A DNA stretch of 64,000 bases from Rhodococcus spelaei (GTDB lineage Bacteria; Actinomycetota; Actinomycetes; Mycobacteriales; Mycobacteriaceae), in NCBI RefSeq assembly GCF_006704125.1, contig NZ_VIGH01000012.1, positions 1 through 64,000 on the forward strand, written 5' to 3'. How positions within the stretch are numbered: the first letter of the stretch is position 1; each line of letters begins with the position of its first letter. The position numbers and the translations under genes are program-made. The notes beneath the pieces were generated by a model. The model was not told the origin of the DNA and did no database searches. It saw only the letters and a list, made by a program, of their open reading frames with translations. Shown one piece after another: positions 29,040-42,889 of this stretch.

Positions 29040-29063
29040 GGCCGCCGACGTGGAGGTGCCCAG

Positions 29064-33627
<4,564 letters not shown>

Positions 33628-33635
<8 letters not shown>

Positions 33636-35133
33636 TCCGCAGGGTTTCCTGAAGGTCCGGAAGAAGGACGCACCCAAGCGGCCGATCGCGCAGCGGGTGC
33701 GCGACTGGCGCGACGTGTCCGCACCGCAGCCCGCCGCGGAGCGGGCCAGGGAGGTGGCCGAGCAGGCCACCCGCTGCATGGACTGCGGAGTTCCGTTCTG
33801 CCACTCCGGTTCCGCGGGGTGCCCGCTCGGCAACCTGATCCCGGAATGGAACGACCTGGTGCGGAGGGACCGGTGGTCGGCGGCCGGTGACCGCCTGCAC
33901 GCGACCAACAACTTCCCGGAGTTCACCGGGCGGGTGTGCCCCGCGCCGTGCGAGGCGGCCTGCGTGCTCTCGATCGCCGAGAACGACACCGGCGGCGCCG
34001 TGACGATCAAGCGGATAGAGCAGGCCATCGCCGACGCCGCCTGGGAGGGCGGCACGGTGGCCGCACAGCTGGCGACCATCAGCACCGGCAAGTCGGTCGC
34101 GGTCGTGGGTTCCGGGCCTGCGGGTCTGGCGGCGGCGCAACAGCTGACCAGGGCGGGTCACGACGTCACGGTCTTCGAGCGTGACGACCGGCTGGGCGGG
34201 CTGCTGCGGTACGGCATCCCGGAGTTCAAGCTCGAGAAGGCGGTCGTGGAGCGCAGGCTGGGCCAGATGCGCGCCGAGGGAACACATTTCGTCACAGACT
34301 GTGAGGTCGGTGTCGATGTCACGGTGGAGCAGTTGCGGGCCCAGTTCGACGCGGTGGTGCTCGCGGTCGGCGCGCTGCGGGCACGCGACAACGCCACCGT
34401 GCAGGGTCGCGAGCTGGTGGGAATCCACCTCGCGATGGAGCATCTCGTGCTCTCCAACAGGGAGTGCGAGGGCGACGGCGCCACCCCTGTCACGGCGAAG
34501 GGCAAACACGTGGTGATCATCGGTGGCGGCGACACCGGGGCGGACTGTCTCGGCACCGCGCACCGGCAGGGCGCGCTCTCGGTGACCCAGCTCGACTACC
34601 ACCCCGAGTTGCCGACTGCGCGTGACGACGACCGATCGCCGTGGCCGGCCTGGCCGATGGTGCTGCGCACGTCGCCCGCGCACGCGGAGGGCGGTGTTCG
34701 TCGGTACGAGGTTGCGGTGCAACGGTTCCTGGGCGACGAGAGCGGGCACGTCCGTTCGATGGTGCTGGCCGAGGTGACGGTCACTCGCGACGCCGCCGGC
34801 CGCCGGCACGTGACTCCGGTCGGTGAGGAGGTCGAGTTGCCCTGCGACATGGCACTTTTGGCCATCGGATTCGAGGGCGTCGAGTACAGTCGGATGCTCG
34901 ACGACTTCGCGCTCACGCTGACCGGACGTGGCACCCTCTCGTGCGGTCCGGACTGGCAGACCACTGCACCGGGCGTGTTCGTGTGCGGGGACGCGCACCG
35001 CGGCGCGTCGCTGGTGGTGTGGGCGATCGCCGAGGGGCGCGCGGCCGCGCACAGCGTCGACGAATTCCTCACCGGGCATTCAGATCTGCCGTCTCCCGTG
35101 CATCCGACGGCGCTTCCGCTGGCGGTCCTGTGA
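33628..35133 (+). CDS. gltD: glutamate synthase small subunit
   Basis: A 501-aa NADPH-dependent flavoprotein that passes electrons to GltB. The N-terminal Fe-S part has Cys clusters [22 protein letters not shown] and [11 protein letters not shown]. The FAD motif [18 protein letters not shown] and the NADPH motif [15 protein letters not shown] follow, and the C-terminal [21 protein letters not shown] closes the FAD site. GTG 33628 begins inside gltB. The frame is open a little further upstream but lacks a start of that quality. Confidence 0.97.
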
Positions 35134-35215
35134 CGGGGAGGTGACGCAGCGGTGAACGGCCTGTCAGCGAACTTCCTCAGCGGGGGTACGAATGGATCTG
35201 AATCGGTTCACCGAC

Positions 35216-35221
35216 TAGGCT
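35216..35221 (+). promoter_or_regulatory. leaderless -10 box of pyk
   Basis: TAGGCT, 7 nt, then GTG at 35229. No ribosome site precedes the GTG. An 8-bp inverted repeat (CGGTGAAC 35150-35157, GTTCACCG 35206-35213) ends just upstream and may bind a regulator. Confidence 0.5.
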
Positions 35222-35228
35222 CGTCATC

Positions 35229-36647
35229 GTGACTCGACGGACAAAGATTGTGTGCACCCTGGGACCCGCAACCGCGACCGGGGACCGTATCCGAGAACTC
35301 GTCGAAAGTGGCATGGACGTCGCCCGGCTCAACTTCAGCCACGGTGAGCATGCCGACCACGAGGACAACTATCGGCGGGTGCGTGCGGCCTCGGACGTGA
35401 CGGGCAAGGCGGTCGGCATCCTCGCCGACCTGCAGGGTCCGAAGATCCGTCTCGGCCGCTTCGCTCAGGATCGCACGGTCTGGGAGAACGGCGAGCAGGT
35501 CCGGATCACCGTCGACGAGTGCGAGGGCACCCACGACCGGGTCTCGACCACCTACAAGGAGCTGGCCCGTGACGCCAAGGCCGGTGACCGCCTGCTCGTC
35601 GACGACGGCAAGGTCGGCCTCACCGTCACCGCCGTCGACGGCAACGACGTCGTGTGCACGGTCACCGAGGGCGGGCCGGTCAGCAACAACAAGGGCGTGT
35701 CGCTGCCGGGCATGAACGTCTCGGTGCCGGCGCTGTCCGAGAAGGACATCGAGGACCTCGAGTTCGCACTGCGCCTGGGTGTCGACTTCATCGCGCTGTC
35801 CTTCGTCCGGTCGCCCGCCGACGTCGAGCTCGTGCACGCGGTGATGGACCGCGTCGGCCGACGCATCCCGGTGATCGCGAAACTCGAGAAGCCCGAGGCG
35901 ATCGAGAACCTCGAGGCGGTGGTGCTCGCGTTCGACGCGGTGATGGTGGCCCGCGGCGACCTCGGTGTCGAACTGCCGCTCGAGCAGGTGCCGCTCGTGC
36001 AGAAGCGCGCCATCCAGATCGCGCGGGAGAACGCGAAGCCGGTCATCGTGGCGACACAGATGCTCGAGTCGATGATCGAGAACTCGCGTCCCACCCGCGC
36101 CGAGGCCTCCGACGTCGCGAACGCGGTCCTCGACGGTGCGGATGCGGTGATGCTCTCCGGCGAGACCTCGGTCGGGAAGTTCCCGATGGAGACCGTGCAG
36201 ACGATGGCCCGGATCGTCGAGGCCGTGGAGAGCGAGTCCACCCGGGTGCCACCGCTGACCCACGTGCCGCGCACCAAGCGTGGCGTCATCTCCTACGCGG
36301 CCCGCGACATCGGCGAGCGGCTCGACGCCAAGGCGTTGGTGGCGTTCACCCAGTCGGGCGACACGGTGCGTCGGTTGGCGCGGCTGCACACCCCGCTGCC
36401 GCTGCTCGCGTTCACCCCGCTGCCCGAGGTGCGCAGCCAGCTGACCCTCACCTGGGGAACGGAGACGTTCCTGGTGTCGCCGGTCTCGACGACCGACCAG
36501 ATGATCGGTCAGGTGGACACCGCGCTGCTCTCGCTCGGCCGGTACAACAAGGGCGACCAGGTCGTGATCGTCGCCGGCTCCCCGCCCGGCACGGTCGGCT
36601 CGACCAACCTCATCCACGTGCACCGGATCGGAGAAGAGGACCACTGA
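35229..36647 (+). CDS. pyk: pyruvate kinase
   Basis: A 472-aa glycolytic enzyme that transfers phosphate from PEP to ADP. Motifs: TKIVCTLGPAT at the start, LNFSHGEH, the active-site IAKLEKPEAIENL with the catalytic Lys, MVARGDLGVELPLEQVPLVQK (Mg site) and TQMLESMIENSRPTRAEASDVANAVLDG. The C-terminal allosteric domain is present (ARDIGERLDAKALVAFTQSGDTVRRLA). The length is normal. It stands alone behind its own leaderless promoter and is followed by tesB, the order seen in mycobacteria. Confidence 0.98.
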   Translation: MTRRTKIVCTLGPATATGDRIRELVESGMDVARLNFSHGEHADHEDNYRRVRAASDVTGKAVGILADLQGPKIRLGRFAQDRTVWENGEQVRITVDECEGTHDRVSTTYKELARDAKAGDRLLVDDGKVGLTVTAVDGNDVVCTVTEGGPVSNNKGVSLPGMNVSVPALSEKDIEDLEFALRLGVDFIALSFVRSPADVELVHAVMDRVGRRIPVIAKLEKPEAIENLEAVVLAFDAVMVARGDLGVELPLEQVPLVQKRAIQIARENAKPVIVATQMLESMIENSRPTRAEASDVANAVLDGADAVMLSGETSVGKFPMETVQTMARIVEAVESESTRVPPLTHVPRTKRGVISYAARDIGERLDAKALVAFTQSGDTVRRLARLHTPLPLLAFTPLPEVRSQLTLTWGTETFLVSPVSTTDQMIGQVDTALLSLGRYNKGDQVVIVAGSPPGTVGSTNLIHVHRIGEEDH

Positions 36648-36709
36648 TCCGGTCCTCCCGGAATCTGCCGGTCTCGCCCGTGACCGTCGCCGGAGTCCCG
36701 TCTGCGCAG

Positions 36710-36715
36710 TAGGCT
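36710..36715 (+). promoter_or_regulatory. candidate -10 box of tesB
   Basis: TAGGCT with a start site expected near 36722, then a leader of about 34 nt with the ribosome site GGAGAGGA at 36741-36748 before GTG 36756. Confidence 0.45.
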
Positions 36716-36755
36716 CGTCCAACCTGATTCGCTCACAGTTGGAGAGGACCACTCG

Positions 36756-37655
36756 GTGACAGACGCGGGAGCAGCGGCACGGCAGCGCGCGCAGGATCTG
36801 GACGTCCTGCTCGATCTGCTCGACCTCGAGCAGATCGAGCAGGACGTGTTCGTGGGACAGCATCCGGCGCAGGCCCAGCTCGGTAGTCGCACGTTCGGCG
36901 GTCAGCTGGTCTCGCAGGCGATCGTCGCCGCGGGCCGAACCGTCGACGGTGACCGCCCGGTGCACGCGATCAACGCCCACTTCATCCGCGGCGGCGACGT
37001 CAAGGCGCCGATCGAGTACCGCGTCCAGAGACACCGGGACGGTCGGGCGTTCGCGAATCGACAGGTCACCGCGTACCAGGACGGCCGCGAGCTGATGGTC
37101 GTACTCGCAGCGTTCCAGGACTGGGGTCGCGGACTCGAGCACGCGGTCGAGGTGCCGGAGGTGCCGTTCCCGGAGTCGTTGCCGCCCTTGGGCGACCACT
37201 TCGTCGGGTACGAGGACCGGCTGCAGATGTTCGTCAACGCGCTCAAGCCGATCGACATGCGCTACGCGAACGACCCCACCTGGATCCTCAAGGGCAGCGG
37301 GGAGAAGCTCAACCACAACCGGGTCTGGATGCGGGCGGACGGGCACCTGCCCGACGATCCGCTGCTCCACGTCGCGACGATGGGATACGCCTCGGACACC
37401 ACCGTGCTGGACTCGATCATCACCACGCACGGACTGTCCTGGGGCCTGGACCGGATCGTCGCGGCGACGGTGAACCACTCGATGTGGTTCCACCGGCCGT
37501 TCCGATTCGACGACTGGACCCTGTACGCGACCGAGTCGCCGGTCGCCGCGGGCTCGCGTGGTCTGGCGACCGGCCGGTTCTTCTCCCTCGAGGGCGAGTT
37601 GCTCGCTACGGTCGTGCAGGAGGGCCTGATCCGGCACTTTCCGAAGCGGGGCTGA
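36756..37655 (+). CDS. tesB: acyl-CoA thioesterase II
   Basis: A 299-aa cytosolic thioesterase with two hot-dog domains. QHPAQAQLGSRTFGGQLVSQAIVAAGRTV and VHAINAHFIRGGDVKAPIEYRV mark the first. The second carries the catalytic Asp/Thr/Gln region around VATMGYASDTTVLDSIITTHGLSW and NHSMWFHRPFRFDDWTLYATESPVAAGSRGLATGRFF. It hydrolyses medium- and long-chain acyl-CoA. The position after pyk matches tesB1 of M. tuberculosis. The antiporter gene begins 20 nt downstream and is likely cotranscribed. Confidence 0.95.
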   Translation: MTDAGAAARQRAQDLDVLLDLLDLEQIEQDVFVGQHPAQAQLGSRTFGGQLVSQAIVAAGRTVDGDRPVHAINAHFIRGGDVKAPIEYRVQRHRDGRAFANRQVTAYQDGRELMVVLAAFQDWGRGLEHAVEVPEVPFPESLPPLGDHFVGYEDRLQMFVNALKPIDMRYANDPTWILKGSGEKLNHNRVWMRADGHLPDDPLLHVATMGYASDTTVLDSIITTHGLSWGLDRIVAATVNHSMWFHRPFRFDDWTLYATESPVAAGSRGLATGRFFSLEGELLATVVQEGLIRHFPKRG

Positions 37656-37675
37656 GCCCGGGACAGGGGGTGGCA

Positions 37676-38812
37676 GTGGGCTTCTCGACGCTCGCGTTCA
37701 ACTCGGCGATCGCCCTGCTCGGGCCCGCGCTGGCTTACCGGCAACGTTGGCACTTTCCGGTGGTGCTCGGTGAACTCGTCGCGGGGGTGGCGGTCGGCGC
37801 GACCGGTCTCGGTCTGCTCGACGCCACCGACCCGACACTGACGTTCCTGGCGGACATCGGGTTCGCGCTCGTCATGTTCGTCGCGGGAACCCATGTGCCG
37901 ATGCGGCAGAAGGCACTTCGTCCGGCGCTGGCGCGGGGCGCAGTGCAGGCGATCGTGGTGGGAGTGCTGGCCGTGCCCGCCGGCCTCGGCGTCGCGACGG
38001 TCTTCGACACCGGACACGCGCCGTTGTACAGCGTCCTGATCGCGTCCTCCTCGGCGGCGCTGGTGCTGCCGATCGTCGACTCGCTGCGCCTGGGCGGGAC
38101 TTCGGTGCTGCAACTGGTCGCGCAGGTCGCTGTCGCCGACACGGCGTGCATCGTGGCGCTGCCACTGGTCATCGACCCGGCGCACGCGCCGCGCGCCGCG
38201 CTCGGGGCGCTTGCCGTCGCCGGGTGCGCGGTCGCGGTGTACTGGTTCTTCCGCGCACTCGAGTACCACGATCTGCGCGGCCGGCTGCATCGGGTGTCCG
38301 AGGACCGCAAGTTCGCGATGGAGCTGCGGGTGAACCTGTGCATCCTGTTCGGTCTCGCGGCGCTCGCGGTGTGGAGCCATGTCTCGATCATGTTGGCGGG
38401 CTTCGCGCTCGGGCTCGCGGTCGCCGCGGTGGGGGAGCCGCATCGGCTGGCGCGCCAGCTGTTCGGCATCACCGAGGGCTTCTTCGGTCCGCTGTTCTAC
38501 GTCTGGCTCGGCGCCTCGCTGAATCTCCGCGAACTGGTGGACCGGCCCTCCTACTCGGTTCTCGGGGTAGTCCTGGGCCTTGCCGCGGTGGCGGTGCACT
38601 GTCTGGCCCGGTTCCTCGGTCAGCCGCTTCCGCTCGGCGCGTTGGCGGCTGCGCAGCTCGGAATTCCGGTCGCGGCCGCGACGATCGGTACTCAGCTGCA
38701 CCTGCTGAGTCGGGGCGAGGCTCCGGCGCTGCTGCTCGGCGCCCTCGTCACGATCGGAATCGCCTCGGTGGCGGGCGGTCTCGCGACGCGACGTGGTTTG
38801 ACGAAGTCGTAG
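37676..38812 (+). CDS. CPA2-family cation:proton antiporter
   Basis: A 378-aa membrane protein with about 12 hydrophobic segments, of the monovalent cation:H+ antiporter CPA2 (KefB/NapA-like) group. The segment LGELVAGVAVGATGLGLLDATDPTLTFLADIGFALVMFVAGTHVPMRQ matches the family N-terminal half, and VADTACIVALP and FFGPLFYVWLGASLNL lie in the conserved core region. There is no C-terminal RCK/TrkA-N domain. GTG 37676 with a run of G (37665-37670) upstream is preferred; GTG 37670 would add two residues. Na+ or K+ specificity is not visible. Confidence 0.82.
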   Translation: MGFSTLAFNSAIALLGPALAYRQRWHFPVVLGELVAGVAVGATGLGLLDATDPTLTFLADIGFALVMFVAGTHVPMRQKALRPALARGAVQAIVVGVLAVPAGLGVATVFDTGHAPLYSVLIASSSAALVLPIVDSLRLGGTSVLQLVAQVAVADTACIVALPLVIDPAHAPRAALGALAVAGCAVAVYWFFRALEYHDLRGRLHRVSEDRKFAMELRVNLCILFGLAALAVWSHVSIMLAGFALGLAVAAVGEPHRLARQLFGITEGFFGPLFYVWLGASLNLRELVDRPSYSVLGVVLGLAAVAVHCLARFLGQPLPLGALAAAQLGIPVAAATIGTQLHLLSRGEAPALLLGALVTIGIASVAGGLATRRGLTKS

Positions 38813-38834
38813 TGCCGAGGGTCGCTCGGCGGGT

Positions 38835-38840
38835 TAAACT
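38835..38840 (+). promoter_or_regulatory. candidate -10 box of the BacA-like gene
   Basis: TAAACT with expected start near 38847. The leader of about 30 nt holds a GGGGG ribosome site (38866-38870) before ATG 38877. Confidence 0.45.
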
Positions 38841-38876
38841 TCGCCATCTTTCTCGCCCGTCGATCGGGGGATACGA

Positions 38877-40730
38877 ATGTCGCAATCGTCCGGACTGGAC
38901 TGGAACAACGAAGCACTCCACACCTTGTTCTGGACGCTGAGGGCGTTCGGAATCTCGGCCGTGTGCCTTGTCGTGATCGCGGTCCTGCTGTTCCGGTTCA
39001 CCCGATGGGGACGCCAGTTCTGGCGGATCAGCGGCGCCTACTTCCGTGGCCGGGACAGTGTGCGGACGTACGCGCTCCTGGCCGCCGTGCTGTTGCTCAC
39101 GGTGTTCGCGGTCCGCATGACTGTGCTCTTCACGTATCAGGGCAACGAGATGTACACGGCGCTGCAGAAGGCGGCGCAGGGATTTGCGCAGGGCGACACC
39201 GATGCGCTCGATGCGGCGGAGTCGGCGTTCTGGCGCAGCCTGTGGATCTTCGGAATTCTCGCGACGATTCACGTGGCGCGCTCTCTGCTGGACTACTACG
39301 TCGGGCAGGCCTTCGACATCCGCTGGCGGCTGTGGTTGACCGAGCACGTGACGACCGACTGGCTGCACGGGCGGGCCTACTACCGCGGTCGGTTCGTGGA
39401 CGCCAGCATCGACAATCCCGACCAGCGTATTCAGGCAGACATCACCGACTTCGTGCAGACTTCCCGCACCCTGTCGATGGGTGCGGTCGGCGCGGTGGTT
39501 TCGCTGGTGTCCTTCACCAAGATCCTCTGGGACCTGTCCGGACCGATGACGGTGTTCGGTACCGAGATCCCGCGCGCGATGGTCTTTCTCGTGTTCGTCT
39601 ACGTGCTGGTGTCCACCGTCGTCGCGTTCTGGATCGGTCGCCCGCTGATCAGGCTCAACTTCTGGAACGAGCAGCTCACGGCGAACTTCCGCTACGCGCT
39701 GGTGCGGGTTCGCGACAGCGCGGAGAACGTCGCCTTCTACCGGGGTGAGGGTGTCGAGCGCCACGGGTTGTTGTCTCGCTTCGCCGCAGTGATCGCCAAC
39801 TACTGGCGCCTGGTGTTCCGGACGTTGAAGTTCGACGGTTGGAACCTCGTCGTCAACCAGATCTCGGTGGTGTTCGCGTTCATCATCCAGGCGCCGCGGT
39901 TCTTCGCCGGCACCATCACCCTCGGCGACATGACACAGTCCTCGCAGGCCTTCGGCCAGGTACACGACTCGCTGTCCTTCTTCCGTGAGTCGTACGGCAC
40001 CTTCGCCGGTTACCGCGCCAGCCTGATCCGACTCAACGGGCTGCTCACTGCCGACGGTGAGTCGCGGGGGTTGCCCACGATCGACACTGCAGAGCTCGCG
40101 AATGCCTTGGAGCTCACCGGTGTTCATGTCCGCAAGCCTGACGGCGACGCGCTGATCACCGGCCTCGACCTGCGGATGGGCCCCGGCGACACATTGGTGG
40201 TCAAGGGTCGTTCGGGCAGCGGCAAGACGACTCTCCTGCGCAGCCTGGCCGAGATGTGGCCGTACACCGAGGGCGAGATCCGGCGGCCGGCCGGAATCGA
40301 GACGCTGTTCCTCTCACAGATGCCCTATCTGCCGCTCGGCGACCTGCGGGCGGCCGTCGCCTACCCGGGGACGACCGAGCGGCTCGACGACGACACGATT
40401 CGCGAGGTGCTGAACAAGGTGCAGTTGGGCAACCTGGTCGAGCGGCTCGACGAGGAGGCGGACTGGGCGAAGATCCTCTCGCCGGGTGAGCAGCAGCGCA
40501 TCGCCTTCGCCCGGATCGTGCTGATCCGGCCGAAGCTGGCCTTCCTCGACGAGGCGACCTCGGCGGTGGACGAGGGGCTCGAATACTCGCTCTACAGCCT
40601 GATCCGCACCGAGGTGCCCGACTGCATGCTCGTCAGCGTCAGCCACCGCAGCACCGTCGATCAGCATCACGCTCGCCAGTTGGAGTTGGCGGGGGACGGC
40701 CCGTGGGAGTTGTCGCCGGTCCCGGTCTAG
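38877..40730 (+). CDS. BacA/SbmA-type ABC transporter with fused ATPase
   Basis: A 617-aa half-transporter: six hydrophobic helices in the first 350 residues (ABC_membrane_2/SbmA-BacA type; note SLLDYYVGQAFDIRWRLWLTEHVTTDWLHGRAYYR and SIDNPDQRIQADI) and a C-terminal nucleotide-binding domain with Walker A GRSGSGKTT, signature LSPGEQQRIAFAR and Walker B LAFLDEAT. The M. tuberculosis protein of this kind (Rv1819c) imports cobalamin and other hydrophilic molecules and peptides; a similar role is inferred. It functions as a homodimer in the membrane. A long perfect hairpin follows its stop codon and probably ends the transcript. Confidence 0.92.
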   Translation: MSQSSGLDWNNEALHTLFWTLRAFGISAVCLVVIAVLLFRFTRWGRQFWRISGAYFRGRDSVRTYALLAAVLLLTVFAVRMTVLFTYQGNEMYTALQKAAQGFAQGDTDALDAAESAFWRSLWIFGILATIHVARSLLDYYVGQAFDIRWRLWLTEHVTTDWLHGRAYYRGRFVDASIDNPDQRIQADITDFVQTSRTLSMGAVGAVVSLVSFTKILWDLSGPMTVFGTEIPRAMVFLVFVYVLVSTVVAFWIGRPLIRLNFWNEQLTANFRYALVRVRDSAENVAFYRGEGVERHGLLSRFAAVIANYWRLVFRTLKFDGWNLVVNQISVVFAFIIQAPRFFAGTITLGDMTQSSQAFGQVHDSLSFFRESYGTFAGYRASLIRLNGLLTADGESRGLPTIDTAELANALELTGVHVRKPDGDALITGLDLRMGPGDTLVVKGRSGSGKTTLLRSLAEMWPYTEGEIRRPAGIETLFLSQMPYLPLGDLRAAVAYPGTTERLDDDTIREVLNKVQLGNLVERLDEEADWAKILSPGEQQRIAFARIVLIRPKLAFLDEATSAVDEGLEYSLYSLIRTEVPDCMLVSVSHRSTVDQHHARQLELAGDGPWELSPVPV

Positions 40731-40791
40731 ACACAGGTCAGCCCCACGCGCCGTGCACCCGGGCGACGTGCATTCAGTCAGCGGACTGTCG

Positions 40792-40842
40792 CGGTTTCTG
40801 AAGGATTCCTCCCGGAAAGCGGGAGGAATCCTTCAGAAACCG
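40792..40842. terminator. long perfect hairpin, bidirectional terminator candidate
   Basis: Arms 40792-40814 and 40820-40842 are perfectly complementary over 23 bp with a 5-nt loop (GAAAG). It lies between the convergent BacA-like gene and the ribbon-helix-helix gene, 60 nt past the first stop and 16 nt from the second. No T-run is present in either direction, usual for actinobacterial terminators. Confidence 0.8.
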
Positions 40843-40858
40843 AACGACACCGACCGGG

Positions 40859-41047
40859 TCAGGGCCGCCAGCCGTTGGGCATGTGCTCGTCGGCGAAGGC
40901 GAGTTTGATGCGAATCAGTTCCGACCGGTTGGGCCGGCCGGACTTCATCAGCAGTCCCTCGTGTTCGGCCTGCTGGTCGTACTGCTGGATCTGACCCGCG
41001 TCCATCTTCACGCCGACCAGGGGACGAACGGGTCCGGGCCTAGGCAT
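40859..41047 (-). CDS. small ribbon-helix-helix-like protein
   Basis: A 62-aa basic protein. The pattern VRPLVGVKMDAG (strand), QIQQYDQQAEHEG (helix 1) and SGRPNRSELIRIKLAFADEHM (turn and helix 2) is that expected of a MetJ/Arc/CopG-type ribbon-helix-helix DNA-binding protein. I know of no named family. There is no toxin gene beside it, so it is not an obvious antitoxin. ATG 41047 has GAGGTG upstream; an in-frame GTG at 41056 is less likely. A TTCGG-5-CCGAA inverted repeat lies 120 bp upstream (41166-41180). Confidence 0.6.
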   Translation of the reverse strand: MPRPGPVRPLVGVKMDAGQIQQYDQQAEHEGLLMKSGRPNRSELIRIKLAFADEHMPNGWRP

Positions 41048-41226
41048 TCCGCCCACCTCTGTGACGTTCGGCTGGCAGCGATGCTGTCGTTGCCGGCTGT
41101 GTACTCGCGCTCAAGGTGACCTCCCCGGGATCGTCGACCGCGTTGTCGTGCCTGGTAATGGGGCATTCGGTGTGGCCGAACGCGTGGAGCCGATGTGCTG
41201 GCAAGCAATGTAGCGAATCCGGACAT

Positions 41227-41240
41227 ACCAATTAGTTGGT
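41227..41240. promoter_or_regulatory. possible operator upstream of the SnoaL-like gene
   Basis: ACCAA (41227-41231) and TTGGT (41236-41240) form a dyad around TTAG in an AT-rich patch. The 282-bp interval 41048-41329 holds no gene that I can support. Confidence 0.25.
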
Positions 41241-41329
41241 TTGGCAATTTTTCTGGACGGTTGTCCGGTACTCCCGTGGGGTGGGACGGAGATCGCCCGA
41301 TCGTGGGCCTGGCGGGGAGGATGGGCCCG

Positions 41330-41755
41330 GTGAACGCAACCGACCCGGTCTCCGAAATCCAGTCCCTGCTCGCACGATTGGCGCACCTCGCCGACGACGG
41401 GACGGTCGAGGAGTACCTGTCGAACTTCACCGCGGACGCGGTGTGGCAGTCCTCGGCCAACCCCGCAACCGGGATGGCGGCACAGAGTCGGGTCGGCGTC
41501 GCCGAGATCGAGGCCGGCGTGCGAGCGCGTCGCGCGTCGGGCATCCAGGGCCCGGGGACGGCGACGCGGCACGTCCTGTCCACGGTGGCGGTGACGGCGT
41601 CGGGCGGCGACGAGGCGACGGCCACCGCGTACTGGACCTTCTACGTCGAGACGACCAGCGCGCCCCGACTGTCGAGCGTCGGCCGCTACGACGACGTGCT
41701 ACGTCGCGAGCACGGCAGTTGGCGCCTGGCGCGTCGCGTCGTGACGATGGGGTAG
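41330..41755 (+). CDS. SnoaL-like (NTF2-fold) protein
   Basis: A 141-aa protein of the cone-shaped NTF2/SnoaL_4 fold. SEIQSLLARLAHLADDGTVEEYLSNFTADAVWQS is the N-terminal helix-strand pattern. ATRHVLSTVAVTASGGDEATATAYWTFYVE and SVGRYDDVLRREHGSWRLARRVV are the sheet strands, the last being the usual ending of such proteins. GTG 41330 is chosen over ATG 41321 because the GGGGAGG ribosome site (41314-41320) touches 41321 but is 9 nt from 41330. Members are hydratases, isomerases or ligand binders; the substrate is unknown. Confidence 0.78.
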   Translation: MNATDPVSEIQSLLARLAHLADDGTVEEYLSNFTADAVWQSSANPATGMAAQSRVGVAEIEAGVRARRASGIQGPGTATRHVLSTVAVTASGGDEATATAYWTFYVETTSAPRLSSVGRYDDVLRREHGSWRLARRVVTMG

Positions 41756-41905
41756 TGGGAGGCGTGGGTCACGATCGGATAGCGCTCCGGGGGCGCGACC
41801 TCGGCGTATAACGATTCCTCCGAGTCCGCGTGCGCGCCGGGACATCGGGAATACCGTGGAAACCACGGTGCGACTCATGTTACTGGTGTGACGGAGGTCG
41901 ATCTG

Positions 41906-42889
41906 ATGCGTGCCACAGCGCGATCCGGACCGTCCCGGCTGCGGTCGGTGATACTGCTGCTCGTCGCGGCAGTGATCCTGCCGATGGGGGTCGCATTGGG
42001 CGCCGCGGGGACGGCGGTCGCGAACCCGTACGACCGCCTGCGTGAGGACTGGGTGCCCGCACCCGGTGGGGTCGGGCAGATCAAGGTGCGCATGTGGCTG
42101 GCCGACAACGGCAGCAACCGCGCGGTGTACCTCCTCGACGGCATCCGCGCCACCGACGACGTCAGTGGCTGGGAGCACGAGACCAACGCCGCCTGGCTCT
42201 CCGACCACGGGGTCAACGTCATCGAACCGGTCGGCGGCGAGTCCAGTTTCTACAGCGACTGGTACGCCCCGAACAACTTCACCAATCAGCCGTACACCTA
42301 CATGTGGGAGTCCTTCCTCACCCAGAACCTGCCCGACCACCTCGCACGGACCTACGGCATCAGCCGGTCGAACAACGCGGTGGTCGGGCTGTCGATGGGC
42401 GGCAATGCGGCCCTGATCCTGGCCGCGCGCCACCGTGATCAGTTCAGTTTCGCCGGCACACTGTCCGGTTACCTGAACCTGTCCGCACCCGGCATGCGGG
42501 AGGCGATCCGGATTGCGATGCTCGACGCGGGCCGGTACAACTCGGACTGCATGTGGGGCCCGCCGTGGGATCCCGCCTGGCTACTGCACGACCCGTTCGT
42601 CCAGGCGGAGGGTTTGCGCGGACTGCCGATGTGGGTCTCGGCGGGTAGCGGGCTGCCCGGACCACAGACCCGGCCGGTGTACCCGATCGACTACTTCAAC
42701 ACCGCGACCGGGATGGGTCTCGAGGCGCTCTCGCTCGCACAGACGCGGGCGTTCCAGGTCCGGCTGTTCACGATGGGAATCGACAGCGCGCACTTCGACT
42801 TCCCGGCCGTGGGTATTCACGCGTGGCCGTACTGGCAGGACCAGCTGTGGGCGATGCTGCCGATGATGAAGGGCGCGATCGGGGCCTGA
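41906..42889 (+). CDS. antigen-85-like mycolyltransferase/esterase
   Basis: A 327-aa secreted alpha/beta hydrolase of the Ag85 family, which moves mycolic acids between trehalose mycolates and arabinogalactan in the outer envelope. A clear signal peptide (VILLLVAAVILPMGVALG, cleavage near AVA|NPYD) is followed by GQIKVRMWLADNG, AVYLLDGIRA, the nucleophile motif VVGLSMGGNAAL and the C-terminal His motif GIHAWPYWQDQLW. The length matches Ag85 proteins. ATG 41906 has GGAGG 8 nt before; the upstream GTG 41888 is rejected. Direct evidence that the organism makes mycolates. Confidence 0.92.
   Translation: MRATARSGPSRLRSVILLLVAAVILPMGVALGAAGTAVANPYDRLREDWVPAPGGVGQIKVRMWLADNGSNRAVYLLDGIRATDDVSGWEHETNAAWLSDHGVNVIEPVGGESSFYSDWYAPNNFTNQPYTYMWESFLTQNLPDHLARTYGISRSNNAVVGLSMGGNAALILAARHRDQFSFAGTLSGYLNLSAPGMREAIRIAMLDAGRYNSDCMWGPPWDPAWLLHDPFVQAEGLRGLPMWVSAGSGLPGPQTRPVYPIDYFNTATGMGLEALSLAQTRAFQVRLFTMGIDSAHFDFPAVGIHAWPYWQDQLWAMLPMMKGAIGA

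Noticed and set aside
34158-34556. Minus-strand frame over gltD
   Set aside because: Serine/arginine-rich antisense shadow of the FAD/NADPH domains.
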